A stretch of DNA of 64,000 bases from Adineta steineri (taxonomy: Eukaryota > Rotifera > Eurotatoria > Adinetida > Adinetidae). Under the pieces are notes generated by a model, which was not told the DNA's origin, searched no databases, and saw only the letters and a program-made list of their open reading frames with translations. Shown one piece after another: positions 54,315 to 64,000 of this stretch. Position numbers and translations under genes: made by a program. Each line of letters opens with the position of its first letter. The first letter of the stretch is position 1. The stretch spans positions 62,001 to 126,000 of the forward strand of contig CAJNOI010000028.1 in NCBI GenBank assembly GCA_905250115.1, read 5' to 3'.

Positions 54315-57300
54315 CTGTTGAAGAGATCAGTGAGATGGCGATTGAATTTGTAGTTGTTGTTGACTTTAACGTCGTTCCAGTTGTGACTAATTGTACTGTT
54401 GTTGTAATTGGAACTGAAATATATTCCGAACATAAAACTCGAATAAATTTCTTACAACCAAATTCTTATCAATTAGACTTCGTTTTGTTCATAGTTTTCA
54501 ATGTCAAATTGTTATATATTTCTTAAATTATAAATTTATTGTAGAACTGTCATTTGCAATGTTGTTCTTAACCTTGAATGAATCTCTTCCCAGTAAGCTC
54601 TCATATAGATTTTTATACTAACAAACGCATATGAAACTGTTATTTTAGAGTATTTTTGCATCAACATATCTACTGAAACTGCAAATTGGCACTCTTGATA
54701 TTTTAAATTCATCAAACTTGAGAGCACAGCTATGACTGAGAAAAATCGAAGAGTAGACTTACCACAAGAGTTCGTTTGAAAAATGAATTTCTGAATTCGG
54801 TTGTTGTATTCATCCGTAACAAATATATTGCCATAACTGTCAAAAGCAAGAGCCCATGGATATCGTAATTGATCGGAGTCCGAACCACCTGCATCCGTAC
54901 ATCCAACTAAACATCGAAATCCTGTAGGATCTGATCTTACGATTCGGTTATTATTACTATCTACAATGAATAGATAGTTGTCAGCATCGAGGACAATACT
55001 TGTTGGATTGCTGAATGCGAAGCTGACTGATGCTTCTACTCCTGCCACTGTCGTCCCATCCATTTGTCCATATTTAAAAAACTGAATCCGATCATTTTCA
55101 GAGTCCGCTACATACAAATTAAAATTGATATCGACAAAGATTCCAGTAGGTGAGTCAAGCATATTTGATGTTGATCCAGAAGAACCAGTGCCTGCAACGA
55201 TCGTCGATGAGTTTGCATTACCATCGGGTGAGCTGGCAACAATTATATGAGCCTCCGATTGAGAACAATAAATAGTATTGTTCATGTCGACAAAGAGTCC
55301 GTCACAGCGTGCACTGACATACATTACAGTTACACTGGCTGTATCATTATATGACCATTTATCTATTCGACCGTTGGGATAATTATTGTCGACGTAAATA
55401 TCACCATTAATAGTGACAAAAAGATTATTGAGAGAGGTGAAATTACCGGAAATATTTCTTGTCGGAATGATACTGCCATCAAGCCACACTTGAACGCATC
55501 CATGAGTTCGATCAACCACGTAGACGGTATTGTTAATATCGATGAAAATACTGCGAGGAAGTAGACCCACTGTGCTGTTATCTGCAAATGTGATGGCGTT
55601 CAAGTTCCATGACGCAGTCGGACAAATTTCAGGTTGGTTAAACGATGGTTCTATTCAATGAGATACATCTGTTACCCGTCATACATAAAAGTATTACAGA
55701 CTGATTTCTTCTTTTTTAAACTTATTATTGGCATCTCTTACTCTTTCTACAGCTAAGTTTTTGACTACAACGCATGACTTCCTTCAACGCAAAAATCAAT
55801 TCACCACTCACAGATTACTAATCATTTATTTATGCCCTAATAAGAATTCATCAGACTCACCACAAGAATTTGTTGTGAAAATAAACTTTAGTAGTTGATT
55901 TTTACTATAGTCACTAACAAATATGTTGCCATAGCTATCAAAAGCAAGAGCCCATGGGTATGGTAGTTGATCGGAGTTCGAACCGCCTGCATTCGTACAT
56001 CCAATTACACATCGAAATCCTGTAGAGCTTGATCTTACAATTCGAGTATTATATGAATCCACAATGAACAGATCGCTGTTGGCATCCAGAACGATGCTTG
56101 TTGGATTGCTGAGTGCGAAACTTACTGATGCTTCTTCTCCTACCACTGTCGTCCCATACATTTGTCCATATTTAAAAAACTGAATCCGATCATTGTCACA
56201 GTCAGCGACGTACAAATTAAAGTTGATATCGACAAATATTCCCATGGGAAAGTAAAGCATATTTGATGTTGACCCAGAAGAACCATTGCCTGCAACGATC
56301 TTCGATGAGTTTGCATTGCCATCGGGTGAACGAGCCACAATTACATTAGCATGCCCTTGAGAACAATAAATAGTATTGTTCATGTCGACAAAGAGTCCGT
56401 GACATACGTCACTGACATACATTACAGTAACACTGGTCGTAGCATTTAATGTCCATTTGCGGACTCGACCCTTGTAGCCATTGTCGACATAAACATCACC
56501 ATTGGCAGTGACGAAGACACTGTATGGACCGTTCAAACTACCGGTAATATTTCTCGTCGGAATGGCACTTCCTGCAGGCCACATTTGCACGCGGTTATAC
56601 GAATATTCTGCTAAGTAGACGTTATTGTTGATGTCGACGAAAATGCCAGAAGGATATCTGCCGACTGTGCTCCTGTTTGCAATAATAATTCCATTGTTAT
56701 CCCATACTGCAGACGCACAAAGTTTGGGCTGATTGTATGAGATAGCTACAAAGAATAAACAGATACAAGCTACACTTTAACAAACGAAGAATGCCTTATT
56801 TTTCTGTGTAGGATACTGGTAGTAGATGTTTCATCTACTGGTATTTGGTTCCAAATCATCGATACTATATGAGAAACAATATCCTTTTCATGATGTGGGC
56901 AGGTATTAAAATGAAGATTACAATGTAGATGAATTTCATGTGAAGAAAGAGACGTAAAAAGCTTTACACGTAAAAGTAAATGTAGTGTACATATAAGAAT
57001 ATACCAGTGGCCATATTAAGAAACAGCTTACTCGTTATAATTATCAACGATTAAACAAGAATTTTGCCATGAAACTTTGCGCACATAAAGGCTTCAACTT
57101 GGCTAGTATGCATAAAAAATTTTAGGAGTTCATGCTATATATATTATCTATGAAAAAGGGCGTATGTTTCGATAGATCTATATTTCGGAAAGACTTTGCT
57201 CAAAACTTCTGAAAGTTTTTATTTAACCATGTCTAGCTGATGCCTTTATATCAGCAAAGTTTCAAGGCAAAATCGGGGTGCTATAGCGAAACTTAAATAA

Positions 57301-57581
57301 AACCTTGATATTTCATCAGGACCACGCTATGGGCACGAGCCCTTTCTCTATTTTCTTAGTCTCACTAAGTCCTACTAGTAAGCCAAATGGTATGTTTAAC
57401 AAACATAGAAGAATATGTGTATTATAAATGGATTGAAAGAAGAGAACTATGTATTCCTACATGTACTATTGACGGCGTTGATGAACACGGTCATGATCAG
57501 GATCCACAAGTTCAAATTTATCTTGAACGAAAACGACATGAATAATCGCTTTGCACGCCACATTGTGCCAAAACCAGTCAT
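54315..57581 (-). CDS. NHL-repeat beta-propeller protein, secreted or membrane-anchored (3' end unresolved)
   Basis: Supported exons: 55861-56745 and 54763-55650 (each a complete propeller of about 295 aa) and 54315-54413 (Thr-rich linker, VPITTTVQLVTTGTTLKSTT). A probable first exon, 57467-57581, encodes MTGFGTMWRAKRLF and a hydrophobic segment NLWILIMTVFINAV that would serve as signal anchor or signal peptide. The propeller exons are recent duplicates: both contain PTRNI(S/T)G, GLFVDMNNTIYCSQ, SPDGNANSS, GSSGSTSNML, FVDINFNLYVADS/CxNDRIQ, NPTSIVLDA and YPWALAFDSYGNIFV, and end TNSCG. NHL propellers bind protein or RNA ligands. All known exon borders are phase 1. It is more GC-rich than the left half of the window. 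The terminal exon is not identified. Confidence 0.78.
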
Positions 57582-57596
57582 ATTGATAAAAAACTA

Positions 57597-57943
57597 TTTT
57601 CAGTTCTATAATGTATGCTTACTTGATGACTACAAACAACTAACATTTATAAGAAAATCTCTATGCACACACTCTTTTTCGAAGAAGAAAAAAAAATAAT
57701 TAACTCATTCTATTACCATCGTCAAGAGGATACTTTATAAATGGAGAAAAAGATAATTACATTCTTTTTTTGAGTTAACCAATCTCTCATTTAAAATAGT
57801 TTTTAAAATTGAATTTTTTTTGTCGACGCATATTCTTCATAACGACGCACTGAAAAATAACCATTTATCAACAAAGAAGTTGAGTAATAACTAACAACAT
57901 ATTATATTAGTGTAAAATTAAAAATAACACATTTGTTTTTTAG
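57597..57943 (-). promoter_or_regulatory. duplicated 5' flank, copy A (upstream of the NHL gene)
   Basis: About 347 bp immediately upstream of the NHL gene's probable first coding exon, close to identical with 62470-62820 upstream of the three-module gene; I count roughly 15-20 differences by eye. Read on the minus strand, it includes a GTAAGCATACATTA donor-like site after an ATG-containing leader and ends at an AG next to the coding exon, so it probably holds promoter and 5'-UTR exon. Confidence 0.75.
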
Positions 57944-58419
57944 GAAGAGGCCTTAATAAACATTTTTTTTGGCGTTTATGCATCGAAAAATACATTTGAA
58001 ACAAATCATAGATTTCTAGCACTCGTTGCGTTCATTTTGTTAAAGCAAACAAAAAGAATATTCGAGAGCTTTCATCGGTCAATACGAATTGAAAATGTTT
58101 TTTTTTGCACTTTTTTTTTGATTTATACATATCTTTTATTTCAATAAACAATATAGGTGTATGTAAGATTTTAAAAATGAGCTAATAAAAATTATGTATT
58201 GTAAGTTGTATGTCTTGGCATTTATTAGTACAAAAAAAAAGGATTTGAAGAAGCGTAATGGCTAGTGCAAAACTATAGGTTGATCCTGTTTCGATCCTCA
58301 AACGATATCAAAGAATGAATTATAAATTTTGAGTGCTGCTAAATGTGATACCTATAAAGCGCTATTGATTTGAGTAAATATGGACACAACATAAAAAGCA
58401 TCAGTATATAATTTATTTA
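57944..58419. other. 3' flank of the three-module gene
   Basis: AT-rich sequence between the stop codon of the three-module gene and copy A of the duplicated flank. It should hold the polyadenylation signal (AATAAA-type strings occur on the minus strand). A short tRNA-like string at about 58257-58305 was considered and rejected. Confidence 0.5.
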
Positions 58420-61400
58420 TTATAGCTCTTCAACAGCTGTCGCTATCACCATTCGTTCCCGACGACGTTTTATACCTAGCACAATTTTAACCATTATGGG
58501 CACACAAATTTTGAGTATAACAGTTAATCCTCCATATAGCCCCATAATGGCTGTCACAACATAGAGCAGATCAGCTCGTTTATTGACTGAATAGGTGCAT
58601 TGAGTTGATGCACATAATTGATAGTATTGATCATAGGTTATATTATTTTCCCATCGATCGATCATAAGTACATTGACGAGTGCTTGGACAGTAATATTGG
58701 GTGAAGAGAGTGTCGAATCCAGTGCCCTAATAGAAATATTTGACGAGTAATACATATTTTTGAGTGCATCGATGCATGTCATATTGTACAAACATTCAAG
58801 AGTTGATTGAAGAAGTGCCTCGAGCGGATAACACCCAACAAGAAGTCCGGGCAAAGATTGTTCATCGAGACTAGCTGGCGATGTGCACATGGCATTTGTA
58901 CCACACGAGCAATTGCCAGCGTCGCCATACAATCGTGGTTCACTCCACAATGAATCAGGTGGTGTAATATTATCATCGAAATAGGAATGTGGTACAGTTC
59001 GAATCAAAGCAAAAAACTGCCAATTGGACATAGTCGATGAAACAATCTCATTTCCTTGTGCCATGTATCGAATAAAATCGAGTAAACGTACAAATGTTCG
59101 AGGTGTTGCTAAGCGAAACTGATCGATGGCTGCAGTTGCTTGAATTTCAATATTTTCTTGAGATTGTAGATATTTAGAGACAAATGTGCTCGAAGTGAAT
59201 TGAATCAATCCCTGTGAGAGTGTGTCATTCACCAGGCTACACAATGAAGTAAGCCATTGAAACTGAGGGACGGCAAAGAGACGATAATTATCATAAGAAT
59301 AGTTGAGAGCAGCCTCATCATCAAATAGTAAATTGAGCCAAGCTGAAGAATTTGAGATAAAATCACTTGAACAGAGTTGATGAAAATGAGGTGCAATTGA
59401 AATAAACGAACCATATGGGATAGAAATATTCTCACAAGGACACTCTAATGTGGCCGAATATTTTGAATTGGATTGTAACTGTTCAAATGTCATTTTTGAT
59501 GGATTGTGCACGATAAAATATTTTGTTTCAATAGCCAAGGATGTGTAAGTCATGAGAATGACAATCGAAATAATCAGACACAAAATATAGACACGAGTAG
59601 AAATAATTTCGGTATGAGTAAGGCTAGCATCTTGTCGTGTTACGTCACTTTCGAATAGATTTAGTTCGAGTAGTTTCTTCTTGAATTGTTGCTGTAGGAG
59701 CCGTAGACGATTGGCGAATGTCGGGTGACGATCTATAGAATACAAGAGAAAAGACACAATATATCTTCTCATCGACATGGCTCACCTGATTGAACGTCAG
59801 TCATCTGTGGAACTTTTGGCCGCATTTTTTTCCGTATAAAGCCGACAAAAGTTGGAACAAGAAATTTTAATGCAGCTGTAAGTCCACCAAATAAGCCGAC
59901 TAATACTGTAAATACATATAATGCATTGTTACGCGCAATATATGTATACGAGCATAGTTTGGGTGCACATTGCGCATAATATTGATCATATTGAATAAGT
60001 TCACCCCACTGTTCAACCATTAATGCATCGAGCAAGACACCAATCAATGTCTGAGGTGAAAATCGAGTAGTATTTGCTTCTAAAATAGGTGTATCTATCG
60101 AGTATGTAGAAATAATTGCCCATTGAACTGCATCTAGACATCCTTGTTCAAAGAAACATTCAAGTGACGAGTGAAGAACGCCTTGAAGGATAGAACAGCC
60201 GACGAAAAGGTTTGGAATATTCATCGTCAGTTCTAGAGTGGTATAATATCCGTAATAGTCGTAATCGCCAGATGAATACAAACCAATCGGTTGCTGACAT
60301 TCATTGTTCAGAGTACACGAACAGTTACCACGGTTTTGTGGCAGCAGTAAAACGTCGATGCGTTGAGTATTATTAGTTATTTGAGGCACAACAAACGGGG
60401 GCTCGTTTGTGGCTATAAACATATTTCTGGTATGCGATTGGATTAGTGTAATAGTACGTTTGAAATCAGTCGCTGTGCTCGATTCGAATTGATTCAATGC
60501 AGAACGTATACGAGCCAACAATTCATCATCAGATATTGCCTGACTAGTGACTAATGAATTTTTAGCAAAAACCTGCCAAGCATCGGATATGGTTGCTTGA
60601 GCCAATGAGCATAATACGGCCAGTGCATTAAAGAAATACTGACCAGATTCCTGGAAGTTTTCTGGGCTATACGTATTCTCATAATATTGGCCTCGTATGC
60701 TCTGAATCCATTCATCGGATACAAACAAACTTGTACACACAGGATGAAACTGAGGCGACAGCGAGATAAATGAACCATATGGTATAACTATTTGGTTGCA
60801 TGGGCATTGGATTGTCGTCGGATACTTTTCTTGTAAGTCTTCAAAGATCTTTTGAGTTGGGTTTTGAATGGTGACAGTTTGTGTTTGGATATTAGACGCA
60901 GTGTAAACGACAAGAATAGTAATAGAGAGAAAAAGACAGAGGAGATAGATACGAGTCGCAATTTTTGATGTGATCAAATCGTACGGATCATCATATGCGA
61001 CAGACTTCTTGAACAGATTTAATTCAATCATTTTAATTCGCATCCAAGACCATATTGCACGACAACGTTCGACAAGAGACACATCTATATGAAAAAAAGA
61101 GAGAGTGATGGAAAGAGTTGTATGTATGTATATTCAATCAACACTTACTTAAGTTGGGTTGCACCGGATTCTGTCGACGTAAAGCTCGATTACGCCACCA
61201 GACGATGGACCGGGGCACGATTAAACGAAGGACTACGACGATTCCACCGTAGAGGCTTAATAATTTGGTTAATACATACAACACATTATTATGCTCAATG
61301 AACGTGTATGTGCAGAAAATGGGCGCACATTGTGCATAATAAGTTGAGAATGAACTTAGTGTCGTCCATCGTTCGATGAATAAATTGTTGGCCAATGTTT

Positions 61401-62453
61401 TAACAGGTGTCTGTGGATCGAAGTGGGTCTGATTCTTGTTGAGAGTGGTAAATGTAGTGTTGGTTGGCAGAAGATAAAAACTGAGTATTGTGAGCAAACA
61501 GGTTGGATCGAAGAGACACTCGAGTGTTGATTCTAGAAGTGACTCAATATCATAGCATCCAACCATGAACCCGCTCACATTAGCCAAGTGCGGATAATCC
61601 CATTCATATGTAGTACCGGCTGGATAGCCATAAAAATAATCCGTATAAAATGCAGATGGCAATAGGCATGTGGGCTGGTAATGACAAAAACAATCTTTTC
61701 CAACTTCGTAATAAAATATGGTGCCTAGGGCTCCGGTTACTGATAGCATACCCATATCATCAAAATATATCTGATATGCTCTTGATCGTTGAGATGCTGT
61801 TTGCAGCCCATTGATGTGCGTAATATTACGGATGAGACGGAGGAGATGTTCAAAAGCGTTTGCTGTTGATATTTGCACAAATAAACTATCTGCTTCACTT
61901 TGCTGATCAAATGACAATCGGGAAATTACGTACGGTGTTAGTAGAGTATCCGAAAGAAAATTATCGATTGCATCATGTATTGATCTCGAAGTCAGCGAAC
62001 ATAACGAGGCTAGCAATTGAAAATGGCCAAGAGCTGACGAGCGAAAATCAATTGGAAAGAAATAACTAATATTTGGATTGAAAAGAAGATTGATCCATTC
62101 ATCCGATACAAATGAACTAAGGCATACTGGGTGATATTCGAGAGAAATTGAAATAAATAGCCTACGCGCAATAGCGACCTGACTGCAGGGACATTGAAGT
62201 GTTGAAGGATATTTGTTGTATAAATCTTCAAAGATCGCTTGCGACGGATATTTAATAGTAACAGTTCTGCTTTGCCCGCTCAATACAGTGAAGGAGATGA
62301 GAATCGTAATGGCCAATGTGAGCAAAAGAACATACACACGAGTCGAGATTATTGCAGTACGCAAATGAAAAGCATCAGAAAGAGATAAGTCACTCTTGAA
62401 CAAATTCAGTTCAACTATTTGTGTTTTGATCCAGTTAAATATGGCATGCATAC
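58420..62453 (-). CDS. three-module membrane protein: tandem TM-ectodomain-TM repeats in one polypeptide
   Basis: Three exons, 61149-62453, 59786-61084 and 58420-59732, separated by 64- and 53-nt GT-AG introns, all phase 1. Translation from the ATG at 62451 gives about 1,304 aa. Each exon is one module of about 434 aa. Common order: amphipathic cytosolic helix with (I/L)ELNLF(K/E)S, (I/A)(S/A)TR(V/I)Y followed by a transmembrane helix, a (V/I)xxPSxxxFEDL-like stretch, CPC-x-(Q/N)-(V/I), a Cys-rich ectodomain (H-x-VC-x-S-x-FVSDEW, GNCSC, GC-x(4)-L-x-S-(T/S)-LEC, YxQC-x-P-x-(L/F)C-x-Y), then (L/F)YV-x-T-x(4)-L-(Y/F)GG and a second transmembrane helix with a basic end. Modules 2 and 3 lack their own ATG. 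Several N-glycosylation sites are visible. I recognise no named family; channel, receptor or scaffold are all possible. Confidence 0.85.
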
Positions 62454-62469
62454 CTGCAAGAATGAACTG

Positions 62470-62820
62470 TTTTCAGTTCTGTAATGTATGCTTACTTGAT
62501 GACTACTAACAACTAACATATACAAGAAAATCTCTATGCACACACTCTCTTTTTCTAAGAAGAAAAAAAAATAATTAACTCATTCTATTACCATCGTCAA
62601 GAGGATACTTTACAAATGGAAAAAAAGATAATTACATTCTTTTTTTGAGTTAACCAATCTCTCATTTAAAATAGTTTTTAAAATTGAATTTTTTTTTTAT
62701 CGACGCATATTCTTCATAACGATCCACTGAAAAATAACAATTTATCAACAAAGAAGTAGAGTAATAACTAACAACATATTATATTAGTGTAAAATTAAAA
62801 ATAACACACTTGTTTTTCAG
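62470..62820 (-). promoter_or_regulatory. duplicated 5' flank, copy B (upstream of the three-module gene)
   Basis: 351 bp directly upstream of the first coding exon, nearly identical to 57597-57943 in the same orientation relative to the gene it precedes. On the minus strand a leader ending GTCATCAA is followed by GTAAGCATAC and then a TTCATTCTTGCAG acceptor at the coding exon. This gives a probable 5'-UTR intron and a small upstream ATG (ATGTTAGTTG) in the leader. Confidence 0.78.
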
Positions 62821-64000
62821 CTTTTGGTCTACACTGATGGTTGAATTTATCAACATTCGGTTTTTTCATCTTAGTCATATGTATATGTCACAGTGGACAT
62901 GAGAATTCAGTTGAGATTGGAATAGTAGATTTAATTAAATACTAATAGAATAGAAAGAAACGAAAAAAACGAAAAAAAAATAGTTCTAAATTATTCTATT
63001 TTATATACAATATAATTAAAACTTTCAACTTAATGCTATGAATGACTTTTACATTAACAAGTAAAATTGTAAACTTTCTTTTCGAAATATTTTAAATTTA
63101 TTAAGATGAATTTTCAATAACAATTCTAGCTTTTAGCTCGATCAACTATAGTTTGAAGAGTTTGCTGAAATAAAAAATCTTCTTTTTTTGGCCCTCTTGG
63201 TCGAATTAAAGCTTTATGATTACTCAAATAAGAAAATAAAATTCATTCCGTTACACTATATAAAAAACTAACTGAGAATATTATATTTCAATATTCAGAC
63301 TACGTTAAGACCAGTATATAAATACGCATAAATATATTTCATGTCTCATAATAATTACAATAAAAAATGATATCAGCATTTTACAAACATACAAAATATT
63401 GTGCGGCAAACGTCACTGAATATGCAATCTAATATTATTCGCATATTAAAATCGATCAATACGATACTCTCATTCGTTTGTATCTTTGTAAAACTATGAA
63501 ATATAAAATCTATTTCTTTTTTTTGACCCTTCTGTTCGGGTTAGAGGCATACCATTACTATGTAACAAAATAGAATTCATTAAAATTACTTTTAGTGCAA
63601 AAATACTCAATCAGAAATATTAGTTGAAATCAATTGATAAAATTATATATCGTCGTGCAAATTACGTTTAAGATCAGTGTATAAATATGAATGTACATAT
63701 TTTATATATTACGCTATTATTACTATAGAAAAATGTCAGCATTTTATAGAAGTGCAAAACACCGTGCGTACAATATTATAGAATATAAGATCTGAAAATC
63801 TTTAGATATTTTTTATTACTTCCTTATTATACAATGAAATTGAGTAAATCGAAACATAATGATATCATGTGGATATATAACTGCATCTTGATATAAAAAA
63901 TCTATATAAATCAAATGTTATTGAATTCATTGAATACAGCAAGAGAGAAAGTAATAACAAAACATAAAAAACCCAATAGTATACGATCATTACATATTTT
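62821..64000. other. AT-rich right flank, no gene
   Basis: No coding exon recognised on either strand. It contains the diverged tandem repeat described separately (63165-63800). Confidence 0.55.
63165..63800. repeat. diverged tandem direct repeat, period about 363 bp
   Basis: Two units share ordered blocks: TTTTTTTGGCCCTC / TTTTTTTGACCCTT, AGAAAATAAAATTCATT / ACAAAATAGAATTCATT, AAGACCAGTATATAAATA / AAGATCAGTGTATAAATA, and TCAGCATTTTA followed by AAAATATTGTGCG / AAAACACCGTGCG. The CAGT(A/G)TATAAATA block recurs at 63312 and 63675, giving the period. Each unit carries a TATA-like motif. Confidence 0.6.

Noticed and set aside
57415-57699. Plus-strand open frame of 94 codons
   Set aside because: Antisense to the NHL gene's probable first exon and to the duplicated flank; ends in a poly-Lys simple repeat.
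58257-58305. tRNA-like or SINE-like string (TGGCTAGTGC ... GTTTCGATCCTC)
   Set aside because: A- and B-box resemblance only; no acceptor or anticodon stem can be drawn.
58420-62451. Three separate paralogous membrane-protein genes
   Set aside because: Modules 2 and 3 lack ATG starts, and canonical phase-matched splice sites join all three with 53-64-nt introns.
58420-62453. DEG/ENaC or ASIC channel identity for the modules
   Set aside because: Two-TM topology with a Cys-rich ectodomain is similar, but the diagnostic ENaC/ASIC motifs are not seen; kept only as a topological comparison.
57597-62820. The two 350-bp direct repeats as LTRs of a retrotransposon
   Set aside because: No gag, protease, reverse transcriptase or primer-binding site between them; interior is a cellular-looking membrane protein, and the repeats abut gene starts.

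Overview
This is eukaryotic nuclear DNA, most likely from a bdelloid rotifer (Rotaria-like). The evidence is an AT-rich sequence, intron-dense genes whose introns are mostly 45-70 nt GT-AG, animal-specific genes (EED, FoxD, calbindin-type EF-hand protein, RagC/D), and a lineage-restricted-looking right end with NHL propellers and multi-pass membrane modules. The taxon is an inference; no rRNA or mitochondrial marker is present. Gene models below were built by hand from reading frame, splice consensus and phase.

Layout. 1-2.9 kb (+): the 3' end of a Ser/Pro-rich protein gene, then a RagC/D GTPase gene. 6.3-7.3 kb (-): an NCS-like EF-hand protein. 8.2-10.6 kb (+): alpha-tubulin, then MEAF6, cut by a 100-N assembly gap. 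10.8-15.8 kb (-): a head-to-tail run of Rho-family GTPase, EED (Polycomb), a PPT2-like thioesterase and an unrecognised gene that also runs into the gap. 17.9-21.7 kb (-): a large RING/coiled-coil/propeller protein. 23.4-26.1 kb (+): a membrane protein whose intron carries a hAT-type MITE, then a CS-domain protein. 26.9-29.3 kb (-): a basic nuclear protein. 33.4-34.7 kb (+): a calbindin/calretinin-type six-EF-hand protein. 36.6-37.6 kb (-): FoxD. 41.2-43.8 kb: the divergent HSP60/HSP10 pair. 44.0-50.1 kb (+): a C2H2 zinc-finger gene and DHODH; one DHODH intron contains a complete antisense PTB-domain gene.

From about 51.4 kb the character changes. There is a tandem pair of broken orphan gene copies, a GC-rich palindromic block and a fold-back patch of TGTGGG-like repeats. 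Two minus-strand genes follow: an NHL-propeller protein built of symmetric phase-1 exons, and a roughly 1,300-residue protein made of three tandem copies of a TM-ectodomain-TM module. These two unrelated genes are preceded by nearly identical 350-bp 5' flanks. The last kilobase holds a diverged tandem repeat.

Functional themes: housekeeping genes (mTORC1 signalling, microtubules, chromatin HAT/Polycomb, proteostasis, pyrimidine synthesis) dominate the left 50 kb. Same-strand neighbours are often only 95-280 bp apart, with splice-acceptor-like sites before the downstream start codon, which fits operon-like units resolved by spliced-leader trans-splicing. The right 10 kb holds fast-evolving surface or membrane proteins and repeats.
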